Assembly (NCBI RefSeq): GCF_030247195.1
Contig: NC_080672.1
Coordinates: forward strand, 307,799,115 to 307,863,114
Origin: Topomyia yanbarensis
Lineage: Eukaryota; Arthropoda; Insecta; Diptera; Culicidae
Direction: 5' to 3'
DNA length: 64,000 bases
The notes under the pieces are model-generated. The model worked only from the letters and a program-made list of their open reading frames with translations, was not told where the DNA came from and did no database searches. This document shows positions 47,194 through 59,149 of the stretch, one piece after another (within the stretch, counting starts at the first letter, position 1; every line of letters starts with the position of its first letter). The translations under genes and the position numbers were made by a program.

Positions 47194-47733
47194 TTAGATA
47201 CTGCACATAATGCAGCTACTCCTCGATAGTTCGAAATAAAAATTCTGTTCCCTTTTTTGAACAGTGGGAAAAAGTATGATTTTTTTCCATAAGTCAGGGA
47301 ATCTTCCTGACGACAGAGAACTATTGAACAGCATTGATAATGGAAGCTGGAGACTATCTGAGCATTTTTTTAGTACGACAGATGGAATTCTATCGGGCCC
47401 TGGACTGGACGATGACTTCAGCTTAGAAAATGTTCTGCTGACTGTAGCGGGTGTAATAATAGGATGAGAGCCAATTGCAGAACGTAGAGGAACGACATTA
47501 GCAGCTTCGGAGATTTGAACATCAGTTAAGATTTCTTCAGAAAAAAACAAATGTTGGCGGAATAAGTTACAATTTTCGGACGAAGTTGATGCTTGAACCC
47601 CGTCGGTTGACATATGAGATGGTAAACCGGTTTCCTTCCTCTGTTTGTTGACGTGATTCCAGAAGCTTTTAGAGTAGGTTCTTAGCTTGTTCTGTATATG
47701 TTGATTGTAGGAATAGTAAAGAGCCTTATTCAA
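47194..47733 (-). pseudogene. Jockey ORF2 fragment, linker and RT fingers
   Basis: Begins with SYNQHIQNKLRTYSKSFWNHVN and contains SSSPGPDRIPSVVLKKC, the RT entry motif, then GRFPDLWKK. It becomes non-homologous after VQKREQN, where a frameshift separates it from the palm fragment at 46998; the bases between include the DFSAAFDKIN-type segment in another frame. Confidence 0.7.
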
Positions 47734-48299
47734 TCGTTTATAGCGGTTGTTGAGGTAAAAGTAATGTGATCTAAGGTGGAGTGAAGGTCACTTCGTTAGT
47801 TTTTTTTAAATGCGAAACGTTTAGCGAATTTGTAGCGTTTCAAAGTAGAGTTGGACCACGGTGGGTAGATTGGTTCACGGTGTAGTTTTTTTGATATGAA
47901 TTGATCAATAGCGTTGTATCATACGCTGCGTCCAAGACAAAGCAGCAGAGTTGCACTTACTATTGGATAACAGAGAATTCCAGTCCAAACTTGAAAAAAT
48001 TTAAGAAGTGCCAACAAGGGATCAACTATCTCCGTACAATAACCGGAACATGGTGGGATGCTCACCCAGGAGACCAAACAACGATATTGTCGGTGATGGA
48101 GTACAGGAGTTTCTGTTTCCGCTCCGCTGCGAACATACATTTCATCAAACTAGAGCGAATGAGTTATATGTACTGGATTGATACGACAAATCTAGAAGTG
48201 TTGGCGGGCGTTCTTCTGCTAAAAATCGATTTTGAGACCTCTCATATCGACAGTGGCGCAGTAAGAAAATTTTTCGGGGAAGGGAGTTGAGCAGGAACA

Positions 48300-49007
48300 A
48301 AGTCTACAAAAACCAACAACTCAGGGAACGGGTTTGAGCAGCCGAAAGACCCCCTAAAACAACTATTCTTGCATTGAACCTGATTTCTTCCCGGAACTAC
48401 GGCATTACTTCGGGGAGACAGCACACACACACACACACCAATCAAATAACTTAGTAGTTAGTTCTTAGTTCACAACGTGGTAATTTCTATATGGCAGTAG
48501 GAAAAGTCGAAAATTAGTGCTCTACCGCTACGAGGCCAAGCTGGGCGGCAAACTTCAGGTTGTCTAATTTACTGAGCCCTTGTTCCATTTAGAACCACTT
48601 TGTCGTAGAGCTCCTCACATGTGCACGAACTACTCTGTCTAGTCCCCAACGATGGACCTAGCCCACTCTGATGGAGAATTGCCCGACGAGTAAAGTTTTT
48701 TAGCGAAACTGAGCCAATCAGTCAGATGGCGAGGTCAGTTCGGCGATTCCGGTGGAGCAGGGCGTCCGGTTCGCTGATGCCCCGCGGGACCCTTTCCGGG
48801 ACGTTTTACCATCCAGGCCTTGAAATCCGGGACTATCTCACTCAATCCGGGATGTCTGGATGCAAAAACAGAAGCTAGTTTCTGGACTAACCTTTATTGA
48901 ACACCTGATGAAGCATTAAAATAGTTGTTGATAATGGCAAAGTTTTTTTTACTCAGTTTTCTGTGAAATTTCTTCTATAAAATTGCCACAACAATCTGTT
49001 CGAACCT
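48300..49007. other. Probable decayed remainder of the I/Loa-like element; (CA)n at 48421-48438
   Basis: Follows the last recognisable RT motif. It holds a short CA microsatellite and a GC-balanced stretch from 48500 to 48850 without an open frame. An RNase H domain expected in I-group elements is not recognisable. Confidence 0.3.
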
Positions 49008-49929
49008 TTTCTAGCCAGTGGTGGCGCTAAGGGGGGGGGGCGAAGGGGCCAACCGCCCCGAGCGGCAAAATCAGGGGGCGGCATTTCCTACTCAATAAAT
49101 TTCTATTTGATTTTTTAGTAATTGTTAATATTTCATTAACCACGATAAAAATCAAGTGTGGGTTGAAATTCAATTTATTTTGGCGTCTGTTGACGAATAA
49201 ATAGTAGGGGATCGCGACGACGGATGCGATCGAAAAAAAACTATATACATATTGCTCAGTCTCGAAAGATTCAACTGAGATGAACGCACTTGAAGTAGTG
49301 GGAGTATGCTGGAATTAAACCAGGGAGATCTATCATATACAGAGTGTTTGGTTCATGGTTAAGAATCTCTCGAGGAGTGATAGAGATTCTACACAAACTA
49401 TCAAATCTCAATTGTTTCAAAGTTATTATTTTTTTCTGAAAACAACTTGTTTGTTTTTAAATGTCTCTAACTCAAAAAGTCTACTTTGTGTTTTCAATCT
49501 TTTAATTCCATTGAAAAGGTGTTTCCTTTCCTGTTACGTGTTACGGGTACGGTGATCCAGTATAGTAGATAAGACAACCGGTTTAATAAGCGTTCTAAAG
49601 AAGGTTTTCGTACAGTAGCGCACGTTATTTGACCCAATGGTTTTTTTTGAGTGAGTGGACCTGGCGATTAGCAAGGAGTAATCAAACCAACATTTTTTTT
49701 GTTCACTGATTTCTAGACGGAAGATTATCCGAGAGCTTTAAAACGATAAGACTGTTGCGAAGGGCGGAATCCCGGGTGAACTTCTGAAAGTCTAAGAAGT
49801 GATCGGCTGTGAGAAGCAATCAACTCCGTGATCGGGATGATCTGCATGGTAGAAATAATGCCTTCGGATTGATTTAATATCCTACCTTCAAGAAGGACTA
49901 CAAACTCGAACATAATATCTTTCGAGGCA

Positions 49930-51250
49930 TAACGATCCTAAAATGCCGCCTACAAGGTAGTCATGTTCTTTTGAGGAGACTGCACCTGTTGGCTGAATGC
50001 TTTGTCGGAAAATATCAGAGCGAGTTTCGAGAAGGACGATCGACGACGGACCAAATGATTACCTTGCGGAAAATTCTGAATATATTCCGGGAATACAACT
50101 TGCGGACTCACCATCTGTTTGTGGATTTCAAGGCGGCATACGATTCAGTAAAACGAAATGAAAATGTTCCAGATAATGGTTGAGCATGGTTTCCCGACAA
50201 AACTGGGGCCATCCATATACCACGTGGATAATGTAGGGGCGGGTAGGGGTCACGAGAAAGTCCACGATTGTCTATGGGAAGGGGGATGGTGGTATTGAAA
50301 ATGTCCACATGGACTTTTCATTATATTTTTGTCTTTCATAAGAAAATGAAATTTAGCTGGAAAATTTTCTGAAAACTCATTTTTATGAAACTACCTGAAA
50401 AAAATTGGGAAGTTCATGTGGACATCGTAGGGAGTGGGTAGGGGTACAGGAATTGTCCACGCTCGTCCACGATGGAGGTGGAGAGGCTTAAAACGAAAGA
50501 TTTGTTTTTGTCCACGTTGTATTTGAAAGGCCCTTAAGCTGATTCGTATAACGCTGGATGAGATAAAATCAAGCGATACAAAAATCTGATGTGCAAAGGA
50601 ACAAGATATCACATGCTTTTTGGCTTTACGATCAACATCGACATAATTGGCATTGATCGCAGAGCAGTGGAGAAGGAATTGTTGCCTTTTAAACGGAAAG
50701 CTGCAAGAATGGGATGATTATAAACTCTCACAAGACTAAGTACGTCGTAGCTGGTAGAGAATGTGGCAGTCATGTTGGGTTAGAGGTGGAAATACCCCGT
50801 ACAAATTCATATATCTTAGAACAGTGACATATGATAACGATGTTAGCCGCGAAGGAAAAATGCATGCTGCTGCTGCGAATATGGTTTACGTAGTCAGCTA
50901 AAGTCCCACAGCCTAAGGATGCATGTAAAACTTACTTTATTCAAATCGCTTATACTCCTTGTTGCTCTGTATGGCCATGAGACATGGATGTTGAAGAAAG
51001 TGGGGTATCAAGTGTTCGGTTTGTTTGGGAGAAGAATTCTGCGTTCAATACTCGACAGCACAGTAGAAAATAGAGAATGGCGCAGACGCAGTGAGCTGGG
51101 CTTGTAGTACGGAATGACGAAAGAGACACCAGTTAAATTTATGATCAGCCGAGAACCTGGAAGAGGTCGTCTACTTCGGAGCAAACCCCGCTCTTGCAGG
51201 CTGTGCACAATTGAGGAAGATGCGTGTGCGGTGGGCGTCATTGGAGGTTA
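49930..51250 (+). pseudogene. Non-LTR reverse transcriptase remnant, clade uncertain
   Basis: The pieces are ECFVGKYQSEFREGRSTTDQ, REYNLRTHHLFVDFKAAYDSV (first catalytic Asp in VDFKAAYD), LIRITLDEIKSS after a MITE, and the C-terminal LFKSLILLVALYGHETWMLKK and FGRRILRSIL. The YADD-type box is lost and at least three shifts occur. The last pieces resemble the endonuclease/RT proteins common in arthropod genomes, possibly RTE-related, which I cannot confirm. Confidence 0.6.
50203..50535. mobile_element. MITE with GGCC ends (~330 bp) inside the RT remnant
   Basis: The ends GGCCATCCATATACCACGTGGA and, in reverse, GGGCCTTTCAAATACAACGTGGAC form an imperfect inverted repeat. Several GTCCACG and CATGTGGAC motifs repeat within. 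TTAA follows the right end (50533-50536 region); the left flank is ACTGG, so a TTAA duplication (piggyBac type) is only partly supported. RT sequence continues on both sides. Confidence 0.6.
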
Positions 51251-51599
51251 GGAACTGGCGGTCTAAGATCGAGTAACCTGGAAATCTAAAATACATTCAA
51301 TTATGATTCGGATTATCCGGATATTTCGGTCACCACGTCACTAAGATAATGATGACGATTGTTAATTTGTATACGCAAATTTGAATTTATGCAGATGCAT
51401 CTTGGCCGCCATTTTTAACCTAGGGACGTTTGGGAGCACATAAATAGAATCCAATTTGTGACAAACAATTACTCACAAAGCTGAGGCACGAGCTAGAAGC
51501 TAACGAACACTAGGAAGTATTCACCATTCGACTATCTTGTTATTAGTATAAAAATACTACAAAGACTATTAAAAAAATTGTCGACTCTTGTACCATAAT

Positions 51600-52322
51600 G
51601 AATAATTATATGGTGCCGCATCCAGAAAAGGTTGCAGGTCTGGTCAAATACTATACAAACCCACGTTTCATCAAATTAATATACCCTCAAAATGTTGATT
51701 CATGGCATAAAAAAACTATTCCCCGGGTCAAAAAAATAAGTTGTCTTGTTAAAAGAATTATGCGGCATTTTTCATAACAATCGGTTGAAAATGGCAGTGT
51801 TATTCTTTTTTTTAAATTAGAAACTTGCTCGCATGAACTTTTAAGGGGACGGTTTAATGTGTATGTGTGTAAACGTTGAAGTTAAAATTAGGAAAAACAA
51901 CGAAAGATATAATTATAGAATCCCATAGTGCGCGACAATCCATCACTAACCCCACAAAAGTTCATGCAAGCATCTAATTAACTTTACCACTTTTCAACCG
52001 AATTTGGAGATAAACAGATCGTTAAATGCAGAACTCAATCTCTCTAATTTTTTAATAAAATAAGAATGTTGAGTAAGTTTCCTAATTTTCATGGAAAAAT
52101 CGAAAAATGTTGGTTGTTTACAAATTTTTGTCCTAAACCAGCAGAATATTTTAAACAAATGAACATAACAAAGCATACTGTTGGAAAGGTCTTTTCTTCT
52201 TCTTTCCAGAACACATACATTGAAAATCGGTTAAAAATGACTGCGTAGTTGCATTTGATGAGATCTAAAACCTATTCTAGGTCACTTGAAAAGTACAAAA
52301 TCACTATAGCACCGTGTTATTT
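51600..52322 (+). repeat. Partner of the repeat at 13.2-13.5 kb
   Basis: Bases 51605-51790 encode a patch (VAGLVKYYTNPRFIKL, then YPQNVDSWHKK) similar to the minus-strand peptide at 13395-13460, and 52255-52322 match 13482-13556 at the DNA level. The function is unknown. Confidence 0.45.
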
Positions 52323-53388
52323 GTAATACTCCCAAAGGCATTAATTTGTGATACTTTAGTATCTAAAGTTTTTATTTATATTTATATTATTTATGGCGAT
52401 TATAGGGCTCCAAAAGAATTTTTCATCAAAACTTTGGGGATCATAGAGCATAAAAAACCTGTTTTAGGTTCTTCTTTCGCAGTGCTGCAAGCTGCTCAAA
52501 ATTTACTTCAGTTCTACGACTAATACATATAGATGCTAGTGCTTAAATGATATTTAAATGTCTCAATAATTGATTTTATAAGCTAGTCTTACCGTAGCCA
52601 AAACTTATAGTTATAGATATACGTTATTGCTTAGGTAATGGTAAATTATGTTTCTCTGAACTCTCTGGTTAAAGGTAAATTATGTTTCTCTGAACGTTTA
52701 GCTAGAGAATTAAAAAAGAAAATGGTTGATCGCCAGTAACTTACAAGAATAATATTTTAAATTGATTTGTCCAATTCGATTGGTTTTTGAAATATGTAAG
52801 TTTTGAAAACACGATGCATTTCTTAAAATAATTGTTATGTGTTCAATAAGATTTTTTAGTAATTTCGAGATATTTTTATCTTTATACAATTTTTAAATTA
52901 AATTATCTTGCACTTATATTTCATATTTTTTGCTATATTATTCAGGACTATAATAACTAACATCTTATATTTTATAGAGGGTGTACCAGTAGTTGCAAAC
53001 CAAAAATCGAACTCTTTTGAAAACTCATCATAAAAGGGGCGGCAAATTTAATTTTTGGCCCCGAGCGGCAAAACACCTCGCGCCGCCACTGTTTCTAGCA
53101 TATCCAGGAGACCAAAACTTGCTTGAAGTCCTCGAGATTCAAGTTTTTCAGGATCAGTGACAATTTTACCGTTAACCCTTGATTTCTGAAAAATTTAAGG
53201 GTGGGAGTCTTAAGCCCCCTCTGACTACGTGCCGTTTGTTTTACTCCCGTGTGTATGTTTGTGTATGTATTTGTATTTGTCTTATTTACACCACCAAGCA
53301 TTACAATACCCCAATGGGGTGTTAGTTCTAAACTTATTACTAACAGTCGAATATTTACAAAAAGTGTTGAATAATAAAAACAATGAAC

Positions 53389-53976
53389 TCAAAAAAAAAC
53401 AATGAAACAACAGATAATGGAGGAATCAGTCGAAGTTAGCGGGTCCTTTGAAGGTTCTGGAAAATCGAAGAGGCAGAGTTTGGCAAGACGGTTGAAGATC
53501 CTTTGTAGGCCAGTAATGGCTCCATGCATACTACAATTAGTGTGCCGAAATGGTAGTCGGAGTATAAGGTTGTTTTGCGTTGTTCGTGGTGCGGCATTTA
53601 CGTTAAGCTGTTCCAAACTGGCTGGGCAATCCAGATGACCTCGCAAAACATCAGCAACGAACAAAACCCTTGACATATTCCTTCTAATAAGCAGGGGTTC
53701 CAAATGAATCAGCTGTCACCGGCTTTCGTAACTGTGTAGCCGAACAGAATCTCTCCGCGGCAGTCTACGAAGCGCAATACGTAAAAAGCGTCGTTGCACG
53801 GACTCAATTATCTCAACTCCGTTGTTATAGTTTGGGCTCCAAACTTCACAGCAATACTCCAGAATTGTCCGCGACAGAGAGCAGTACAGCGATTTAAGAC
53901 AATAAATATCCGTAAAATTTTTGGTGTGCTGTTTGAACGTAAGTTGCAAAGCTAGTATAACTGCCAAATCCTTCAC
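53389..53976 (-). pseudogene. Jockey ORF2 C-terminal pieces
   Basis: Two frames: 53976-53716 (FKQHTKNFTDIYCLKSLYCS, ILEYCCEVWSPNY, RFLRIALRRLPRRD) and 53703-53389 (MSRVLFVADVLRGHLDCP, ending FDFPEPSKDPLTS). They join by a shift near 53710. This region in Jockey elements follows the RT thumb and ends ORF2. Confidence 0.7.
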
Positions 53977-53988
53977 ATGACTAACGCG

Positions 53989-54772
53989 TCAAATTTCTGT
54001 ATCCAGTAGACGGTAGTTAAAACAAATCGGGTCTTTTTTTCGTGAGAATGAGATCACCGAACACTTCTTCGGATTTACACGCATGCGGTTCGTGCTACAC
54101 CAATGAGCAAATGTTTCAAACTCTCGTTGGAGTAATCTGCAATCTTCAGTCGAGCGGATGAGTAGAAACATCTTGAGATCGTCTGCGAAGGACAGACGTG
54201 GAGTTTTCAGAACTAGATGAATGTCGTTGAAGTAAAGCAGTAATATCAACGGTCCCAAGTGACTTCCCTGGGGTACTCCTGAAGATGAAATAAATGTGGG
54301 TGCCTGATAATCTCCAATGACAATCACAATTTCTCGATCTGTAAGATAGGATCGAAACAGCTTCAGCAAACTACCGTTGATGCCATATCGCTCCATTTTA
54401 GCGATTGTTCTATCATGGTTCATTTTGTCTAAAGCGGCACACAGATCTGTGTAGATACCATCGGTTTGAGCGCGACGTTTCATACTCTCTCTTATATAGG
54501 ATATTCGGCATAGCAGGTTAATCGTAGTCGAATTTCCAGACGTGAAGCCATGTTGATCGTCACTTAGGTACTGCTTGCAGTGAGCCTGAAGAGGTTCCAT
54601 AATCACCAACTCGAACAACTTGGAGACAGCGATTAATGAAGTGATTCCGGTAGTTGTTGACGTCTCGCTTATTTCCCTTTTTATGGTATGGGAACATATA
54701 CGCGGACTTCCAGCAAGATGGAAAAATGCCACTGGTAATAGATGCTCTAAAGATGTGAACAAGCAGAGCCAT
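53989..54772 (-). pseudogene. Jockey RT domain
   Basis: Contains RASITSGIFPSCWKSAYMFPYHKKGNKRDVNNYR (split over two frames near 54660), QHGFTSGNSTT, YTDLCAALDKMNHD, GVPQGSHLGPLILLLYFND and LSFADDLKMFLL. In the first palm motif CAALDK replaces the usual SAAFDK, while the Asp at its start (YTD) is kept. The MRVNPKKCSVISFSRK ending is typical for Jockey. Confidence 0.75.
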
Positions 54773-54781
54773 GTGCCTTTT

Positions 54782-55144
54782 CTAAAATACTGAAGGGAAA
54801 CCGTCGGGTCCCGGATTGAAGGACGATTTGAGCCGAGAATAAGCTGTGGCAATCATCGTTTCGTTGATATCAAAAGCACTCAGAGTTTGGCTCACGGCCG
54901 GAACTGAACTAACAGCGAGTTTAATTTGATCAACCGTTATGGTATCATCTGTAAAAAAATAACCGGGACGACTGTTGAACGCTGGCTGCAGTAGCTGGAC
55001 TGTGACGGGGGGATCGAGGGCTTCCATAATACAAGCGGCGGCGTATCCCGGTATCCTATTAGCGAAATCTATCCTACTTTGGTTGGTCGACATTAAATTC
55101 CTGAACGAGTACTCCAGCTGGCCAAGTAGACGCTTTGAGTGCAA
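54782..55144 (-). pseudogene. Jockey ORF2 linker before the RT
   Basis: Includes NLMSTNQSRIDFANRIP, FNSRPGYFFTDD and LKSSFNPGPDGFPSVF, the RT entry motif with PGPDG. It is placed only 50 bases from the end of ORF1, so the endonuclease (normally over 200 codons) has been deleted. Confidence 0.65.
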
Positions 55145-55193
55145 TGTCCTTTAGTTCGCTTGGAAGCTAAACTCGGAATTGAGTTTCGTGAGA

Positions 55194-55831
55194 TCAGTAT
55201 TTTTTTTCACCAATAATTGCTTTGGGTGTGTCGCTTATTCCCAGGCATTCCTGGGTCATAGCAACAATCTCCTCCACTGTATTGCTCGGGTCGAGATGGC
55301 TTAGATACACCCAGAACTGATCCCGTTCATCAGCAACTGTTCTGATTTCTCGTTGAAAGGCTCTAGTACCACAGATAGCGGTGGAAGGAAGCGCGAATTT
55401 TTGCTTAATTCTCGCGACTTCGTTTTGGAGTGGGAAAGTCTCCCGGAAGTCGCTTGACAAACAGCCCCCTTTGAGCTACAGAGCCAGAATTAGTGTGAAG
55501 CTACAGAGCCAGAATTAGTGGGAAGTGAGTCGATGCGGCTCGAGGGATTTGAGACTACCGTGTTTAGATCGTCCACTGCCTCATATAACTTGGTTGTGTC
55601 CACGATAGGAGCAGCGGAACCGGATTGCTGCACCCATATGTTGAAACAGCAACAACAATCGTCACACAGCCAGTACAGGTTTTTGTTGAAGCTAGACAAC
55701 AGGTCTAGTGCTGATCGCTGTATACCAGGAATAGCGCGGTGGAAAACCGATCCGCAACGGCAAATTGCATGTTATGCATTTCTCTCAATTCCATTGACGG
55801 GAGAATCGCATAACTTGCTACTCGTACTCAT
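55194..55831 (-). pseudogene. Jockey ORF1 pieces with a PHD/zinc-finger-like segment
   Basis: Starts at a Met codon (55831-55829, MSTSSKLCDS). An in-frame TAA follows after 19 codons; then CRCGSVFHRAIPGIQ and NKNLYWLCDDC show the spaced C-x-C, H and C-x2-C of the PHD-like finger known in mosquito Jockey ORF1. The last part (FWVYLSHLDPSNTVEEIVAM) is the C-terminal domain. A 25 bp tandem duplication at 55474-55523 also disrupts it. Confidence 0.6.
55474..55523. repeat. 25 bp tandem duplication
   Basis: AGCTACAGAGCCAGAATTAG occurs at 55474 and again at 55499, with three bases between the longer shared units. It lies within Jockey ORF1. Confidence 0.9.
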
Positions 55832-56250
55832 TGCTGCTTTCCACCCGCCCTATGTCCGCCTTTTTCGATCTCGTCTCGCTGTGCGCCAAATTGCAATGTG
55901 GGCAACACTTTCCGCTATTCGAGTGCAGATGGCGAAATGAGCGCGAACAATTTTTGTGGGTAATTTCACACAAGTGCAATCTGGATTTTTCACTGGATAT
56001 TTTGACGACACAAAAACAAACAGGAAGCACTTCTGAACTCCACAGTATCAAGGTCAAGAATAAAATTTCTGAGCTGATTGAACCATTAAACGGCAAAAAG
56101 CGCATCAAATATTAAAAAATAACTTCCAACGAGGTATTGGTTTTCATCTCAACTCGTTACATTGTTTAAACTGCTATTGCATGTACACTTTTGTATTACA
56201 TTTGCAAAATGCGCACAAAAAATCTTTCATACACAGTTGAAGTCAACCTA

Positions 56251-56565
56251 GGGTGAAGTGCCTATTTTAACCACACTAAGCAAGGTGCCTCACTCATTCA
56301 TTAATTTCTGGCTCTACAATCAATGGAATGTGTAAAAATTGACATCAACAGCTTTGCTTCGTTGTTAAGAACCAATATAACACAAATGCGCTGAAAACAG
56401 TAAAATTCTCGTGTATGAGCGCAACGAAAACTCGAATCAAGTGCTCCTATTGTTGCGCTACCATTTGACTCAATGCGTTGAACAAAGATGGCAGACACTG
56501 CTCTAACCAACATTTCAAATGGGTAATGTGATAATAGAAACGTGGCACAAATGGGCTCATCACCC
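56251..56565. mobile_element. Complete MITE, 315 bp, TA-flanked
   Basis: The ends GGGTGAAGTGCCTATTTTAACC and, in reverse, GGGTGATGAGCCCATTTGTGCC form terminal inverted repeats; TA stands at 56249-56250 and 56566-56567. This fits a Tc1/mariner-derived MITE. Relatives lie at 20222-20344 (left end) and 38130-38199 (right end). Confidence 0.75.
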
Positions 56566-56569
56566 TATT

Positions 56570-57190
56570 CATTCTGACTGCACGATTGGCATTCTGCTGC
56601 AAAGCTCAATTACCTGCTGCGACATCTACAGATTAATAGCATAAACAAGATAAGGTGGATGTTTGCGTGTTTTTCGTATCTACGCTAAGTAATTTGATAC
56701 ATTTTTTTGATGTTTTTCCTTAAATACTTGAATAATGGACTCAGAGGGGAAGAAAAACGTGTTGGAAGTTAATAAAAACAGTTTTTGGTAGAATACTCCA
56801 TCTTCAATCTTCAAAAGTGTGAATACTGCCCGTCTAGGGTAGGTTTTATAACCATTCGATTTATTAATATTTAAACAACCCATCGAAGCGTAACGAGTAT
56901 AAGTTCACTTTAGACAACGATTAGCTCTCATTGCGAGCATATACAACTTTCTGCGAGGTGGTTTTATACCGGTTCTGAAAGAAAAATTTACAAATATGCT
57001 ACATTATCCCTCGTTTGCAGGAAAAGTCTGCTGCCATCTTCAAGGAAATTAATTTTCTTCCACATTAGTATCAGTTTTTTATGCGAATATGGTCAGTTTC
57101 CTTAAAAATGTAAAAATTACATGAACTTCTGAAAATGTTCTACCAATTTGACAGTTCGTACGCAAAACATCCACCTCAAGCATGTAGCGC
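56570..57190. other. No gene recognised
   Basis: AT-rich sequence between the MITE and the TA array, with no frame over 70 codons and no repeat seen elsewhere in the window. Confidence 0.35.
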
Positions 57191-57191
57191 C

Positions 57192-58580
<1,389 letters not shown>

Positions 58581-58584
58581 CGTC

Positions 58585-59144
58585 GTCAGTAAAAGAAAAC
58601 TCAGATGATACTGGACTGTTTCGGGCAGTAGTGCATTGGAAGTGTGTCAGAGCGAAACTGAAGTGATTCCTGCCAGGCAGCAGCGCTAGAAACGGGCGCG
58701 AGCGACTTGCTGCCTCTGCCGATGCGCATCCAGTGACTTACGCGGCTAGTCGGTTGGAGAAAACAAAAAAAATATACTAAACAGAGTGAACGCGGTATTA
58801 TGAGTGTGTTGGTACTAGAACACTACCTAGACCGCGACCTTCGTTCATAGTTAGCTTTGTAAATAAACGAGCGAGTGCGCTTAGAAGATTCGCTAGGTGA
58901 AATGTGTTAGTAGTTCTTACCCTGGAGAGTATACTAGTTGGCCGTAAATAAGATACGATAAGATTGTCAACAATAAGGCACGATGATATGGAAAGCGTTA
59001 TAATCAGATGAATGTAGAAAATTTGAACTTCTACTAGTGCGATATTTACCCATGCTGACTCGGGATAAACGCGCCACATTCATAATAATTCAATGACGAG
59101 CAGCTAATGTTAGCAAACTTGGTTGCATGTTTTTTTCAACCTCG
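58585..59144 (+). other. Possible noncoding first exon of a host gene
   Basis: A GC-balanced stretch begins close to a TCAGT initiator-like motif (about 58586-58590, CGTCGTCAGTAAAAG) and ends at CTCG|GTAAGTAAC, a strong donor at 59145. It contains no long open frame, as for a 5' UTR exon. No acceptor or coding exon can be tied to it within the window, so this is a suggestion only. Confidence 0.25.
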
Positions 59145-59149
59145 GTAAG

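Larger units (their letters stand above)
45837..47985 (-). mobile_element. Jockey-clade non-LTR retrotransposon, 5'-truncated
   Basis: It inserted antisense in the I/Loa-like element. The tail is a (CAAAATAAA)n type repeat, seen on the plus strand as six TTTATTTTG-like units at 45837-45890. It lies between GHIRYLKQK-type sequence on the left and KCQQGINYL on the right. AGAAG flanks both sides and may be part of the target duplication. Fragments run from before LHREPIYPPWSN, through the RT, to the C-terminal FDFHLSRKVVNK segment near 46110. Confidence 0.75.
43386..48290 (+). mobile_element. I/Loa-like non-LTR retrotransposon, broken by two insertions
   Basis: RT fragments occur in order: HNSWWDKECLGV, APGLDRIKFNLL, (hAT 44063-45196), MLSCIRKLFEKMI-type, LRQLADDGVVS (about 45628-45665), IEFSTEKIELVVFSWK, GCHIRYLKQK, (Jockey 45837-47985), KCQQGINYLRTITGTWW, TTILSVMEY and LEVLAGVLLLK. 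The pieces read through continuously once the two insertions are set aside. Clade is judged from these motifs only. Several shifts and stops are present, so it is dead. Confidence 0.75.
49016..53091. mobile_element. 4.08 kb hAT-type element with nested RT fragment
   Basis: The ends are CAGTGGTGGCGCTAAGG and, in reverse, CAGTGGCGGCGCGAGGT. The flanks TTTCTAGC at 49008-49015 and 53092-53099 are an exact 8 bp target duplication. Inside each end lies a CCCCGAGCGGCAAAA block followed by a GGGGGCGGCA-like tract. I find no transposase; the interior includes a non-LTR fragment (49930-51250) and a piece of the repeat shared with 13.2-13.5 kb. Non-autonomous or internally eroded. Confidence 0.88.
53245..55940 (-). 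mobile_element. Jockey-clade retrotransposon lacking the endonuclease domain
   Basis: The 3' end has the mosquito Jockey form: AACACCCCATTGGGGT, GGTGGTGTAAATAAG and a (AAATAC)n-like tail at about 53255-53290. Read 5' to 3' on the minus strand it has an ORF1 start near 55831, ORF1 pieces to about 55194, then directly the RT part of ORF2 from 55144. The apurinic endonuclease that should open ORF2 is missing. RT and C-terminal pieces continue to 53389. Frames are broken in at least five places. Confidence 0.75.

Noticed and set aside
55831..56115. 94-codon plus-strand frame (WRNEREQFLWVISHKC, ending NGKKRIKY) with an AG before it, resembling a terminal exon
   Set aside because: It overlaps what reads on the minus strand as the Jockey 5' UTR directly before the ORF1 Met at 55831; I could not relate it to any protein. 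A translated search showing a conserved host protein would reverse this.
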